Source: Oidiodendron maius Zn (taxonomy: Eukaryota; Ascomycota; Leotiomycetes; Myxotrichaceae). Taken from it: a DNA stretch of 64,000 bases. Location of the stretch: assembly GCA_000827325.1 (NCBI GenBank), contig KN832872.1:2776096-2840095 (forward strand), written 5' to 3'. Below are positions 1 to 12,900 of the stretch, in pieces. Position numbers and translations under genes: made by a program. Each line of letters begins with the position of its first letter. Positions within the stretch are counted from its first letter, which is position 1. The notes under the pieces are model-generated. The model had not been told where the DNA came from and made no database searches. It saw nothing but the letters and a program-made list of their open reading frames with translations.

Positions 1-2260
1 AATGTTGGCCTCGAGCCGTTCCACATTTTGTGACGCCACGCTGGCAAGGAATGGTCGATGAATTAAGATACGTGCATTGAGATATCCTGTATAGTCTAGT
101 TCTATTACGTTTTTGAGAAGAGGTGAATCGACTTACTCAATTGCAGCACAAGCTTCTGTTTGCTCGCCCATTCCGGCTCTCTGAAGGCATTCGAATCCAG
201 ATTTAGCCAACTCGGAAGATTTCTTCTCCACGATGTTAACTCCTCGTCGAGCTCTAACGCCCTGACCGACTTCTCAAGCAGGCTCAAGCCTTTTGAATCG
301 TGGTATATCTCTTTTGAGGTTTTGCGAAGCACAATCGCAAACCTCACCATTTCATTGATCATTGACATATTTTGTACTTCGGATTCTGGGCCTGACCCAT
401 CAAGATCCTTGAGCAGTGATTAGTCTTGAATTTCATTATAGCCCAGATGAAACCTTACTTTGATTTTCGGGAACGGTATAACATAGCTTTCTGGCTTCCT
501 CAAACTATCTCGCCGTCCTGCAGAGGAGCACATATCACTGTAGAAAGCATTAATGCTTCTCCGAGTATGGGTTTCAACTCGGTCCTTACATTTCATGGGA
601 ATATATGCACCTATATCGATGGTTAGTGAGACTTCGTACACGAGAGAGATTGTAATGCGCACCACCAAGTACGTCTTGCAGCCTTTCGAGCTACAATGGA
701 TTTCGACATAGATTCACTCGGCATTCCAATCGCAAGAGCAGTGCGTACTGCCATGCCACTATACATATAGCAACTATGCGGCTTGAGAGAGTTTTGACAG
801 TAGAGAGACTTAAGTCGTAGTTTAACAGTCAGTAACTTCGGCCAGTCAACGGATATAGTGACAGAGAGTTGCCTACCATGAGGAAGAGAGTCTGGGCGCT
901 TTCTAAAGAACAAACTTCGAAGACGTCCCCAAGCAAGACTCTTGACTTCCGGAAATATATAACTGACAGCATTATTGACGATGATGTCTGCTGTGTCTTG
1001 CTGCTATCTCGACTCGAAGAGTTTAGTTCGGTTTCAGGTTCTGGCAGGAGGCCTATCCCGGCAATAAGGGCACCAACTGCAATCACAATATTGTAAAGCG
1101 CTATAAAGTGCTTTCGATTCTGTTGTGGCTCTGTTTTCGAGTTACCGCTCCACACTTCTCGTTCGCAGCGCGACATAAACTCATCGACTAAGAGAAATGG
1201 GTGGAGGTGGTGGAGGTTATTGAAAAAAACTTGGATGAGCTTTCTCTCCACATTTTTTTCTGATAAATTTGGAGTATTGTATATCCGCTGGCTGTCCTTA
1301 AAACGTATTCTTGAAGGTTCTGATGCATGATCTCGCGCAGTATCGCAAAAGTCTGCTTCTAGCGACTGGCTGATGTTTGAGGACGCCGGTACATCTGTGC
1401 TAGGTATTACAGGAGTCTTTGGCCTTGATGGTGGAAGCGCAGCGTCTTCGTTGTAAAGAAGATTGACAATAGACAGACGGCCAGCTGCTAGATGGGATGA
1501 CATAGCTGCACCACCACGTTGCTCATCGTTTACTAATGCGTCTGGACTCGATATATACACGGAATGCCCATCACCCGTTATTGGCGATCCCTGGGATATT
1601 CTCATGTTTGAAGCCATGTCTGAATCGGCATCAGACGCAAACAATCGTGCGCTGGAGAAGAGTTGACTAAGAAGCACAAAGTTGGAGGACATTCCGTAGA
1701 ACTCAACGCCACTCGTGTGTCTGTTGATATCCCCAACAATATCGGGGTCGCCAATACCGTCTTCGGCCTCTATAAACTGATCAATCTCCATTCCAATATC
1801 GGGTAATAGAGTAGTCCTTACCGTCGCACACTAGCTGCTCGGAGTCTTCGCTGGAGAATTGCTGCGATCTTATCTTATCCGCCGGCTCGGAGGGAGGAGC
1901 GACCATGGAAGCATTCAATCCACTCCAGTGATTGCCCTGTCGATCCCGCAGTTGCAAGTTGCCAGGACCATAGGGTGCCAGAGACACGCTCATTCTCACT
2001 TCCCTCCGTGCCCGTGCTTTGTGGACCTTGTCATCCGTCGAATATCTCGTGCTTGAAGGACCATCCTTGCGCCCTGAGTACATACAATTGAACGAGTGTT
2101 TTTGGCAGAAGGAGCATGGAGTTTGTTGATCACATTTTGCCTTCTTGAGCCGGCACATAGTACATGCTTGAGACGCGCGTGGCACATACCTGGAACGGTT
2201 GTTCGTGCCAGATGGCTTGCTCGTTCCGTCATTGTCAACCTGACCACCGAGAGAGTTCAT
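1..2260 (-). CDS. Zn(II)2Cys6 fungal transcription factor, 3' end cut by window edge
   Basis: The N-terminal exon starts at 2260 and carries a complete zinc cluster at about residues 33-59 (CTMC, KCDQ, CSFC, then a final Cys; spacing CX2CX6CX5CX2CX6C). This binds CGG-type DNA sites in fungal regulators. Basic residues RLKKAK lie between the first cysteines, as usual. Downstream exons (about 1791-829, then 850-620 and 600-105) read into the fungal-specific regulatory domain (Fungal_trans), seen as a helix-rich stretch with FLLVDEF and, near 740-690, YSGMAVRTALAIGM, a hallmark of that domain. Intron 1 probably runs from a GTAAGG donor near 1823 to a TAG acceptor near 1770. Further introns lie near 900-850 and 630-600. 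The C-terminus lies beyond position 1. The target genes are unknown, and the nearest gene to the right is the unrelated HET protein. Confidence 0.85.
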
Positions 2261-2958
2261 TGTAACTGCGCATCAAATACTTAAGTAGCATCACTCGACC
2301 ATTCGAGTGTTTTGACAGCTCACAGAGTCGCGTGATACATACAGATGTTGTGCAATTTTGAAGGTTCACAGCAGCCCCGCAGCTTCTTCGCCACATAAGA
2401 GTGAAGTCCGTGCGTTCGCGAGTATTCTTCATTTTTGGCCCTGCAGCCAACCATACCTAGGCTCGTTTTCTACGCTCCATTCCTGAGCCTAAAACTGATA
2501 TGTTATTTTAAGACAAGACTCCTTGCAAAGCCTTGCGTGATAGAGATAGGAAAGGAGCCTTCCTTATGTACCGTAATAGTTTCTACACCACTTCCGTCGA
2601 CACCACAAGACCGCTAGAGTTTCCTTGTCGTCTAATAGATTGTACAGAGTCAGGATCAAGCATCTAACGATCAAAACGATGCTTGAACAATTTTATCCGT
2701 CAATGCGATCGGGTTACTGGCCATGTTTGACGTGTAGAATTCGATGATTATCCATTGGCTACTTTATAGGGCTTTGCGCTCTGGGTGGCAATTGTGGATG
2801 CTCATTAACTTAGATTTAGAGAGAAGAATACATATACAAGGTCACATCTGGGGAAAGTAAGGGCAGAATATATGCTTAAGTCGGATAAGAGAGACACAGT
2901 CATTTCATACATCGTTTATAACAGTGAAAGTTGCCAAAATCCTCAATAATTTAGAGAT
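2261..2958. other. Intergenic stretch upstream of the Zn2Cys6 gene
   Basis: No reading frame here looks protein-like. The part next to 2260 should hold the promoter of the zinc-cluster gene. I see no clear element or RNA gene. Confidence 0.4.
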
Positions 2959-3210
2959 GTACGAAGTACGACTCCAAAAGTTTTCAACCACGCTAGCAGG
3001 GATGCGTTCTCCAGGCGGTCGCCTAGCAACTAGAGCCTACTGAAAAATTAGTGAGTAACAGTGATCGCTACGGGCTATAGGCGCTGTAAAATTAGGGGAT
3101 GTGAGCCTGTAAGTCACTAATTTTTCAGTTGGCTCCCGTTGCTAGGCGACCGCCCAGAGTGACGCATCCCTGCTAGCGTGGTTGAAAACTTTTGGAGTCG
3201 TACTTCGTAC
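2959..3210. mobile_element. Foldback MITE with ~95-100 bp terminal inverted repeats
   Basis: The first ~100 bases, starting GTACGAAGTACGACTCC, return as reverse complement ending GGAGTCGTACTTCGTAC. Only a handful of mismatches separate the arms over their whole length, and a core of roughly 55 bases lies between them. Each arm also contains GGCGGTCGCCTAGCAAC. The element has no coding capacity. TA dinucleotides sit at both tips (GTAC/GTAC), compatible with a Tc1/mariner-type TA target, and GAGAT occurs just outside both ends. High arm identity and lack of AT-rich decay suggest a fairly recent insertion or one that escaped RIP. Confidence 0.8.
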
Positions 3211-3757
3211 GGAGATGAATTCACTCCGTAACAAATCGAGAAATTCAAGAAATCAACTGATTATTTTATGACATCTGTGAAAGCAATAGAAGGACAAATT
3301 AATTCGAGATTTACCATCGCATGGTACTTATATTGTATTTATTCATTCGTACAAGATGCTAAAAGACAACAAGACCAAATACCCACCTTCAAGCCACAGT
3401 ACTATGACTCGGCGTACTGGAGTATATGAATTCTTTTATATTCTTAATGACCCACTTCCCTGTGAGACGGAAATCCCGCAGTAATCTAATCACTTCCACA
3501 AAATCGCGGAAATTTCAACAATAAATAAAATTAACTAGTTCTCAATGTTCTAGTATTACGTGCAACCCCTTCAAATCGACATGAAGTAAGTTGGACTCAA
3601 TTTGCCATGCCAGGATATAGCTTCTTAGTAGCAAAGCAATTGTCTCCAACTAAAACTATACCATGTGGGTTTCCTACAGTTTTAGACTTATTGATCATTA
3701 AAAACATTCTGTAATTATAATCTCCATATTGTTATTCGCCCGTGACCCTTACATATG
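3211..3757. other. Intergenic, 3' side of the HET-NB-ARC-TPR gene
   Basis: AT-rich non-coding DNA. It should hold the 3' UTR and polyadenylation signals of the minus-strand gene ending at 3758. No other feature was seen. Confidence 0.4.
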
Positions 3758-6744
3758 CTAAGTTTCTAGAGAGCTAAGCCCACATTCCTCACGCCACTGA
3801 TTAATTGTCTTTAGCATAGATTGCATGTCAGGATGATCTACACCTATGCAGCTCATCTTATGTCTAAAGCAATCCTCTATCAGTGCTAATGCCTTTGTAG
3901 CATGGCCTTGGCCTTTCCATGTAAAGGCAAGATCACTCATGCTGCTTAGCGTATCTGGATGCTCGGTGCCTAGTACCCTCTTTCTTATCTCAATCACTTG
4001 CAGATTTAAGTCCTCAGCCTCTTTCCAGCGTCCCCGTTTCAAAAATGTCCAAGCCAGGTTAGACATGCTAGTTAGTGTATCTGGATGCTCGGTGCCTAGA
4101 AGCTTTGACCTCGTCCCTATAACTTGCAGATATAAGTCCTCAACCTCTTTCCAGCGTCCCTGTTTCAAAAATGTCAAAGCCAGATTAGACATGCTGTTTA
4201 GCGTATCTGGATGCTCGACACCTAGGGCCTTTGAACTTGTCTCCATAACTTGCAGATTTAAGTCCTCGGCCTCCTTCCAGCGTCCCTGATCCAAAAATGT
4301 CAAAGCCAGGTCATCCATGCTACTCAGGGTATCTGGATGCTCCGCACCTAGAACCTTCGACCTCGTCTCTATAAGTTGCAGCTCTAAGTCCTCAACCTCT
4401 TTCCAGCGTCCCTGTTTCAAAATTGTCAAAGCCAGGTTAGACATGCTAGTTAGTGTATCCCGATGCTCGGCACCTAGAACCTTCGACCTCGTCTCTATAA
4501 GTTGCAACTCTAAGTCTTCAGCCTCTTTCAAGCGTCCCTGATCCCAAAATGCTGAAGCTAGGTCAACCATGCTACTCAGCGTAGCCTCATTCTCAGCACC
4601 TAGCACCTCTCTTCTTATCTGTAAGACCTCCATAAATTGGAACTCAGCTTCATTGTAGCGTCCATCGCTATACAGACACCGGCCATACCTCTGTACTAGC
4701 TCAGCCCTGCTCTCTGTATCCTTATTAATAGAAGTAGACATTAGTGCATGTCGTACATGCGGGAGGTACGTCCTCCATATGCTTCGGTTTTGATAGTTAG
4801 GATTCGGGAATACTTCTTCTAACCGTGTGATAGTATTTTCAGCCCATTGAGTGATTAGCTTCTGTTTTCGAAGCCAGTTCCGCGTGGCAAGATGCACTAG
4901 CCGATGAAGGTCCAGCGTTGCGTCTGTCCGCTTAGTGATGAACGAATATGCATCGAGTGTCCCAATTGCATCTATTTCCTTCTTCCGAGACGCCCCCGCC
5001 GGAAGCAGAGATTGTGGAATGTCCTTTGCATCTATACATGCCATAAACGATAGATAGTCAGCCGCTAGAGGATCTCTATATCGGATTTTCTCGAATGAGA
5101 TTAGCCAAGTTGTGGCTACTGGGTTCTTTATATTGTAATATCTCCCGTCGGCCTCAAATTCCTCGCTTAAGAGATCAATCACCTCCTCTTCTTGATCTGC
5201 TAGGAGGGATAGATAATCAACAAAGGCTATTCCATTCTCGTTGATATATGCCGCGGCCTGGACAATGGCAAGCGGAAGGTAAGTAAGCTCCTTGAGTAGT
5301 GCTTTTGTATCTTGTCCGTTGTTGATAAGGTCTGGATTAGCTAAACGCTTCTGAAGCAGCTGTGTAGCTACGTCTTCATTCATATCTGGCACCTCTATTA
5401 TATTCTGTTGTGCAAGTTTAACACCCGCTTTCCTGTCTCGGGTCGTAAAGATAATACAACCTTGCTCACTTCTCGGGAGATATTCGATTAAGCGACCTGA
5501 TCCCGGCTCACAACCAGACTGAGCAATCCACATATTGATATCGTCAGCGTTATCAAACACTAGGAGCCACTGGCCAACGCTTTCTTTACTCAGGAAGTCT
5601 TGCACTGATCTCTTCACGTCTGTCTCTTCATCTTTCCTATCTAGGATACCAAGCTGTTGGGCAGCGTCTAGATATGCTTGATGCAGGCTTTCTGTGTTGG
5701 TTGCGGGCAGCCAGATAATTGTGCAATTATTATACTTGTCTCTCGTTCGGTAGACTAACTCAAGTATCAATTGTGTTTTGCCTATGCCGCCAAGTCCCGT
5801 GATTGCATATTTTGTGGTGCGACCTCTTACAAATAGCTTTTCTTCAAGCTCGGCGAGTTGCGTCTCACGGCCCGTAAAGTTGAGATTTCTATCGAATGGT
5901 ACCAGAAAATGGACGTTATTATCTACGTAATATAACTTAGTATAGGCCAAGCCAAATATGTAAGATATGTCATACCTTCTACGTCTTTCGACTTGCTGCT
6001 ATCCTTGGAGAATTCTTTTACTGTCATGTGGAGCCGTTTCAGTGCCGCATCCTTCCCTTCGCCATAGATGGGCGTCATGGATACCTCGCAGAGTCCTAAT
6101 AAACAGTACACCATATCTTCTTCTTCTGTTGTCTGGCGTTGTACTGCCCATTCCATCCGCTTAGCTATGCTGAAGTCAGAGAAAGGGCCTCCCTGCAGAG
6201 TCTTTATTGGAATTCTGGTAATCTCGTGAATTGGCATTTCGAGTGATTTTTTATCACCTAATTGCTTTCCTTCTTTTGAAAAGAATTTGACTTCGGCTGG
6301 AGCAATAAGCTCTTGAAGAGTCCATCCTCGGGTAAACCATTTACTCTCCCGAAAAGCTGCTTCCCACGTGGTCCGACTTGCCTGAATGTCTGCGTCATAG
6401 CCAGGCGTTAATACGTCCGCAAGGTATACATAGCACTTTGTCGCGTTTCGGTACCAGCGGAACATAGAATTAATTGCCGTTGTAAGCTCAGTAGAGTTTG
6501 ACTTATCAATGCAACAAGTGTCTACCCAGAAGTACAGCAAGCCATCTTTGGCTGCTTGTTCTCCACAAAACTTGATCTTTTCGTAGCCAGTTTTACCTTT
6601 TCCAGAGCCGCTGATCAATTCTTGATAGGTAACCTCTTGACCATGTATCCAAGTGTGCGAAAGTATGGCGTAAGGAAGAGTATTATGGGTAGGAACTTGA
6701 AACAGGCTGAATTCGCCAGGTCCGACGAACTTCAACAGACGCAT
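3758..6744 (-). CDS. HET - NB-ARC - TPR protein (fungal NLR, heterokaryon-incompatibility type)
   Basis: Two exons (6744-5976 and 5922-3758) joined across a 53-bp intron (GTATGA donor, TACTAAG branch, TAG acceptor) give about 977 residues. Residues ~25-175 are a HET domain (YAILSHTW, FWVDTCCIDK, CYVYLADV). Residues ~280-560 are NB-ARC with P-loop GLGGIGKT (~299-306) and Walker B WLLVFDNAD. The C-terminus holds six 42-residue TPR units of the kinesin-light-chain type (pattern LGxEHPDTLxSMxNLAxTF). HET-domain NLRs of fungi trigger cell death after non-self recognition, with the repeat domain as sensor. The middle TPR units are very similar at DNA level (126-bp period), as in repeat arrays that evolve in concert. 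This is the HET-D/E layout but with TPR in place of WD40. Confidence 0.92.
3960..4620 (-). repeat. 126-bp tandem repeats encoding the TPR array
   Basis: About five consecutive in-frame 126-bp units are closely similar. Each contains the + strand phrase CCAGCGTCCCTG (or close) and GTATCTGGATGCTC. The flanking first and last units are more diverged. Variable residues fall at fixed positions (for example E/N/Y in DLxLQ). Such arrays change length by unequal exchange. Confidence 0.85.
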
Positions 6745-8008
6745 AGTATAAGCTTATCCAGTAAAAAAAGGAATGAGAAGTGAATAAGAAGGATGGATAC
6801 AATTTCAGATGCTGCGTGGGCAAGGACGATTTGTGCATGAAAGTAGAATTGAAGATGCCAACACCCGATGAAAGGGACGAGGCTGAGAACACGGCCGTGT
6901 CTGGGTCGCTACGTTGGGGCAGTTGGATAGGGTTGTGCTACCATACCAGCAGCAGGGGCAACGATGATGCGTTAATGTTAGCGCAGAATCTGCATGGAGA
7001 TAGGGAAAGGTGGTGGGCTGAGGGAGAGAATGCTTTTGACATAGCGAAGTTTCAGCTGAAGCCTGGTCATTCTCTTGTAGTGCACGGTCCAGGTGGGGTA
7101 CCCAGTCTGACCAAAACACAATCGCTGAGTGGCCATGAAGCGGCCACGCAGAGATGAAATACTCTGATTTGGATATAAAACACTTTGGAACTGGTGGGCT
7201 ATTGTTGCTCTAAGTCAACACTAGAGAAAATCGTTTTAACTTTATAGTAACGATACCCGGGGTGTTTTTGCAACTCTCCTTGCAGCAAATACATGAGAAG
7301 TCATTCCAAAAAAGTCAACTGCGGTGCTTAGTAATAAGCTCATCTCCTTAGAGCCTGAGGCTGAAAGTAATGCTTCGATCCACTGGAAAGTCACTTTATG
7401 GGTTCCGCCGAGAATTGACTGAACTGTTTTCTCATCACTGCCGACTTCTAATGTTGCAGAACTCTTCGCCCACGATTCGCCTCTTGGAATATTGCTAAGT
7501 GCTCATTCATCTTGTCGGAATGCATGATTTGCGGTGGAAGACGAAATGTCCTTATCCCATCCACCCCACCCAGGAGCGGCAGCGCCAATTTGCGGAGAAC
7601 GGGGTATGCTGAGAGGGCTTGCTGAGAGTGGTTGGGCGTTCCCGTGCCGCCACGAACGGGAAGGCGGACGACATGCATTAATTATGGTGATATTATTATT
7701 ATTATATTATTATTGAACTGTAGTGGGCCTTAGCGTTATGTACAGCCTAGTGACATGACCGGGCCGGTTATCTCTCTTACGAAGATACTGTATCTCCCAA
7801 CTGCAATGCTGTAGATGCGACGCTGCGGTATCCACCTAAATACCCCGCAGCAGACTAGCGTTGATAAGAACAGTAGCCCTCATTATCTCCAAAACTACTT
7901 TCGGGCAAACACCAACTTGAAATAATGCATCCCTTCCAGTAGTTCCTAAATGCCCGTCCTGGCTTCCATCTCTCATCCCATAACCCAAGACAAGTTCTCA
8001 TACCCATT
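6745..8008. other. Intergenic between the HET gene and the UNC93-like gene (divergent starts)
   Basis: The two flanking genes diverge, so both promoters lie here. A short ATT/ATTATT microsatellite sits at about 7690-7715. A 125-residue plus-strand frame at 6780-7157 has no recognisable domain and is not called. No RNA gene was seen. Confidence 0.4.
7690..7715. repeat. ATT microsatellite
   Basis: A short run of ATT triplets interrupted once by a TATT step. Confidence 0.7.
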
Positions 8009-9879
8009 ATGGCGACTTCACAATTTGAAAAGGCCGGCGACCTTCAGCCTGCCAGAGTCGAATCCAACCCCAGCCCTTCTCAAATTGCCAATTGGGAACA
8101 GGTCGTTGAGATTGACGAAGCGTATCTGCGCGGGTCAAAGACTACAAAATTCTGGCGCAGCGTCTTGTTCCAAATGATCCTCTTTGGGGCGTAAGATATA
8201 TCTCGCCACGAAACTCAATACGTGGCTGACATGAGCACAGTCTCTCCTTCGTTGGCCCTGCAATGTCCGATGCAATCTCCAGCCTCGGGGGCGGTGGTCT
8301 CTCAACTCCTTTCTTAGCCAACCTCGCGACCTCCCTCAATTACGCAGCTGGGGTCTTAGTAACACTCTTTGGAGGACCTTTGATCAACAAGTTCGGTATA
8401 AAATGGTCATGTATCATTGCTGCATTTGCAATGCCTCTGGCTGGTTCTGGCTATTATGTCAATGCAAGAGACAAGGTAGACTGGTACCTCCTCTTCTCCA
8501 GGGTATGTGATACCGATATTAAATCTTCGAGATGGCCTTCCAAATCTAGCGGGCAATGGTCTGACCATTTTACAGATTGTTGGAGGTTTCTGCAGCGGCT
8601 TCCTCTACGTTGCAGAGACCACCGCCATGCTCTCATACCCAAATCAAAATGATAGGGGTCTCTTTCTAGGTACGTAAGTTTCAACCAATTCAAGGCAGAC
8701 ATGCTCATACATACGGGCTAGGCATTTGGTCCGCGATGAGAAACAGTGGCAGTATCCTTGGCGGTGCGATCAACTTTTCCACAAATTATGCTACCTCCTC
8801 TGCTGGCGGTATCGCGTGGTCTACGTACCTCATTTTTATCGGCTTTGGTAAGCGGACTCTGGCGTTTTGCACTAATTAGTTGCCTAACGGAGAGAAAATG
8901 CAGAATGTACTGGCGTGATTTGGGCATTTATGCTCTCGTCTACCCGAAAAGTTCGACGTAGCGATGGCTCTAAGATCGCCATGTCCGCTGATATCTCCTG
9001 GGGAGCGGAGATTATTGCTTTGTTGAGGCACATACAACGCAAAAAGGCAAGAAACTTCACAGGAACAGCTTGATTTGTTAGCTGACAATTGCTTTTCAGA
9101 CTTGGCTCATCTTCATCCCCGCATTCTACTCCTTCTTCTACGGCGGGACTTTGGGTACTTACCTCTCTCTGCACTTCTCTGTCCGCGCACGTGCACTCTC
9201 ATCTCTAATCACTCGTACGTACAATGTAATATAATTGTTAACGGTCAATTTCTAATCGTACTTCAGCAACGATTACTGTACCAATGGTTATGGTCTATGG
9301 AAGGCTTTTAGACATGAAACGTTGGTCTCAGAGTCGGCGTGCATGGATGGCCTTTGCTATTTGGGTTATTCCTCAAATCGGTTGCTTTATCTGGATTGGC
9401 ATAGAATACAGTAAATATGGTATCACCAAAACCGCACTGGACTATCGCATGTAAGTTAATTGCCGCAACCTCTAATTATGACTAAATCTAACCCTTCGCT
9501 CCACAGTCAACCAAGGCAGTGGGCCGAGGCTTACCTTCCATACCTCTTTATTTTCACCACTGGATATCTCTGTCAACTGTCCCTGTATTGGATCCTCGGC
9601 ACTTTCTCCACCGATGTCAAGTCCGCCGCACGCACAGGTGGTCTCTTCCGCGCTTTTGAAACCCTCGGTCAAACAGTCTCATATGCCATCAACTCCAATT
9701 CTGGCGCTGATCCCAGGAATGCTTTCTACGTCAACTGCGCAATATTGATCCTCGCTATTCCTTGCATGGTTCTGCTCATTTTGATGGTTCCAGAGGCTCC
9801 AGCTAGCCATGATATCGATGTTGATGGGCCAGTTATTGTAGGTGTTACGGAGAAGGCGGATCAGGAGCAGACTATATGA
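8009..9879 (+). CDS. UNC93-like major facilitator membrane protein
   Basis: Eight exons from the ATG at 8009 give about 500 residues with some 11-12 hydrophobic segments and a ~55-residue cytosolic N-terminus. Matching features of the fungal UNC93/DUF895 family include the GPAMSDAISSLGGGG region, SAMRNSGSILGGAINF, and YLPYLFIFTTGYLCQLSLYWILG near the C-terminus. Members are MFS-fold proteins of uncertain substrate; some sit in biosynthetic clusters. Introns are short (45-62 bp). The fifth (9047-9099) has a GC donor (AAG|GCAAGA): no GT occurs before the in-frame TGA, and GC splicing restores the conserved frame. The stop is 92 bases from the convergent ankyrin gene. Confidence 0.85.
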
Positions 9880-9971
9880 GAGGACTAGGGTTGTTAATAA
9901 TACCTACAGTCATAGACACTGCAGTCATTGTTGACCCTGAATCTCGACAAGAGCGAAATATCATTAAGTAT

Positions 9972-12900
9972 CTATGGAGAACTCGAACTTACCGTAGTGC
10001 CCCATCCTATGTCGTAGGTAATGAACGGGTCTACCTGAGGAGTAGAAAAACCGGCCGATGACGAAAGACTAGCAATATACTCTACGCAGCCTCTATGGCC
10101 TTCCTTTTCAGCAAGACTTATTGCCCTTTCAATCTGCTCACGGCTGAACCCCTGCTCGTGTCCCACTCCTGCGACCCATAGTTCCCAGAGCATATCCAAG
10201 CGGCCGTACTCTGCCGCTCCCTCGAAAGCTGACCGCCCATTCACCTTGGCTGGAGGTGCGTGAACGGAAGCCCCATGATTGAGAAGAAGCTTGGCAATTT
10301 TAATGCTGCCGCTGATTGCGGCTAGCTGCAGAGCAGTTCCTCCACCCCTTTCCGCCGGTGGTTCATTGACATTTGCCTTTTTATCCAACAAAAGCTTGAC
10401 GATCTTGAAGCTACCAATCTCACATGCTTGCTGCAAGGGAGTACGTTTCAATCCCCTTCGTGCAGGTTGGTGCACATCAGCGCCATTATTCAAGAGCAAC
10501 TGCACCATTTGTTCGTTCTTAGTCTTGATAGCGGCCATGAGTGCCGTCTCTAGAGGTTTGACCTCATCATCTCGACCCCAGGGCATGGAAACAATCCCGT
10601 TTAGATCGCCGCCGGCGTTAAGTAACTGTTGAACTAAGCCAGGCTCCTTTCCATTTCGATAACTAATCGCAAATCCCAATGCGTTAATAACCGGTTTGTA
10701 ACTTCTAGCTGTAAAACTGTTCACATCCATCTTTGCCTTTAACAAGTTACTAAGTAAGGTTGCATCTTCTTCTTCAATGGCCGCGATCAACAAGTCTGCA
10801 CCAAATCCCTTCTTTCCTTCCGGGTACCTCGCAGTGAAAAGTCCAAGGAGAACTTTGAGAGTTCCTTGATTCTCCTTGTTGTCCTCGCTCCCTTCGCTTC
10901 CCTCGTTTCCCTCGCCGTTCTCGCTGTTCTCGCTGTCCTCGCTGTCGCCGCTCCCGTCGCTATCCTCGTTAGGCCTGATGGCTGAAAGAAAAGCTTTGTA
11001 GTTTGCCGCGTCTGCACCGTTGGAGATAAGGTGCCGTATCATATCGTGGTCCGCATTGATAGCTGCCGCCCCGAGAGGATAATCCCCGTATTTGCTTGGA
11101 CTAGCTCCGTGTTTGATAAGCAAATCTACCAGAACACTATTTTTTAACTTCACTGCCACTCTCAGTGCTGTTGCTCCCAAATCAGCCCCCATGAAGATCA
11201 AATCTTTGATGATAGATATGTCACCCCACCGCGCAGCAAGTTCCATCACTTCTGGTTCATCGTTAACGTTGACATCGCTTTCTAAGATTTTTTCCACAAC
11301 GGCTTTATTCCTCCTCCGTAACGCCTCACATAGTAAACGGTCGTAGTCGTTATTCACATCTGCTCCAGCATCGAGAAGAATCAAAGCGGCTTCCGTTTTG
11401 TCATTTCTAATAGCCACACTCAGTGCCTGTGCCAGGTGCGTCCCACGCTTCTCGGGTTCCCTTTCCAAGAGTTTCTGTAAGTAAGAGCAATCACCAACTT
11501 CAGCTGCCGCAATTATGGCGGCCTCAAAATGCTTTTCTTGGTTGAGATACGAGAGTGCTCCTAAATTTTCGAATTCTTGTACGAGTTCATAGTCTTGCGA
11601 GCGAATGGCTTCTGCCAAAGGTGTTGTTGGGGGGAGACGATTTAAACCGTATTTGTCAATATCATACCAATGTAAATAGTGTATTGGTCCACCAACGCTG
11701 GCACCGTTTTTCAAGAAAAGATCAATCAGCCCACGGCTACCGTTCCTAATAGCAGCCGATAACGCTGCGTGTCTGTTTGTGGTATAGCCCAAAAGGAACT
11801 TAACAAGCTCATGGTTTCCTCTCATTGCTGCCTCGGAGAGGATAGTGTCCATCAACTTCGAGTAATCTTTGGGACAAATCATGCAATTTTCAACCTGACA
11901 GTAATTGAATATTTGCTTGATGAGCCCAGTAGCAAGATCGTTTTGTAACTTTCCGGCGATATCCGTCAAAATTGTTCTACTCGCGAAGAAGTTGCGGTGG
12001 TTGGCTGGTCGAAGTCGGGAAATCAACTCTTGAATGAGATCCGCCTGTCCCCAGTCAATGGCCGCCATAATGAGGCGAACTCGCACTTCTGCATGGCAAT
12101 CAAGAAGCGTCCTCACAAGCTCCATGTCCACCATTCCTGATCTGCCATATCCAAGAACGGCGAGCTCCAGCGCTCCACGTTCTAGATAATCTCCTCGTTC
12201 ATATGTCTTATTGACGTCGGCATTGGCCGCGAGAAGTGTCCGTACAATACCAAGATGGCGAAACTTGGCTGCCAGTTCAATCGGAGTATACAACCTGCTA
12301 TCGCTACCAAACTTACAGGCAATGTCGTTCGGAATAATTGCGTTGGGCGAGTTCCGAGTAGCTTGGAGGATGAGTATGACAGCTTGCTCATCGCAAGCTT
12401 CGACGGCTGCTCGGAAAAGGTTGTCTGCAAGAGATTTTGCAAATATGGGAGGGCACGACCGGAGTATCTCAAAGAGTCTAGAGCTTATTTGGTGCTGTTT
12501 TCTCAATATCCTCAATATGGATCCGGATGGGACGTTTCTGAGGCCAGCAAAGCCATTGACAATTGAGAACAAGAGCGCCTTATAAAATGTGGAGCCGAAA
12601 ATGACATCCCCGGTGGTGAGCTCAACCGTCTGCTCAGAATAATCCTCCGCCTGGCCCTCAGGCAATAGGGATAACAAACTGTCCAACACATCGTCCGGGT
12701 CAGGCAAGTCCGCTACCTCCCTAAACAATGAATTTTTCCTTAAGATCTCCCCGGCATCTTGGAGAAGTGATTGTACAAGAACCTTTGGAGCATTATGAGA
12801 AGCATTTGTCAACGCCGAATCCCACTCATGGCCAGCTCCGATGTTTTCGGGAGATTGAAATAGGAAAGGGAATCCTTGCACGTGCCTGACTGAGCCAGCC

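Noticed and set aside
3846-4541. Long plus-strand frames with repeated FLxSxxCSxPRTFDLV segments
   Set aside because: Antisense shadows of the TPR repeats. The repetition comes from the 126-bp units.
6780-7157. 125-codon plus-strand frame upstream of the HET gene
   Set aside because: No domain, biased composition and overlap with an equally long antisense frame. It lies in the divergent promoter region.
12211-12585. Frames antisense to the ankyrin gene
   Set aside because: Shadow of a well-supported coding exon.
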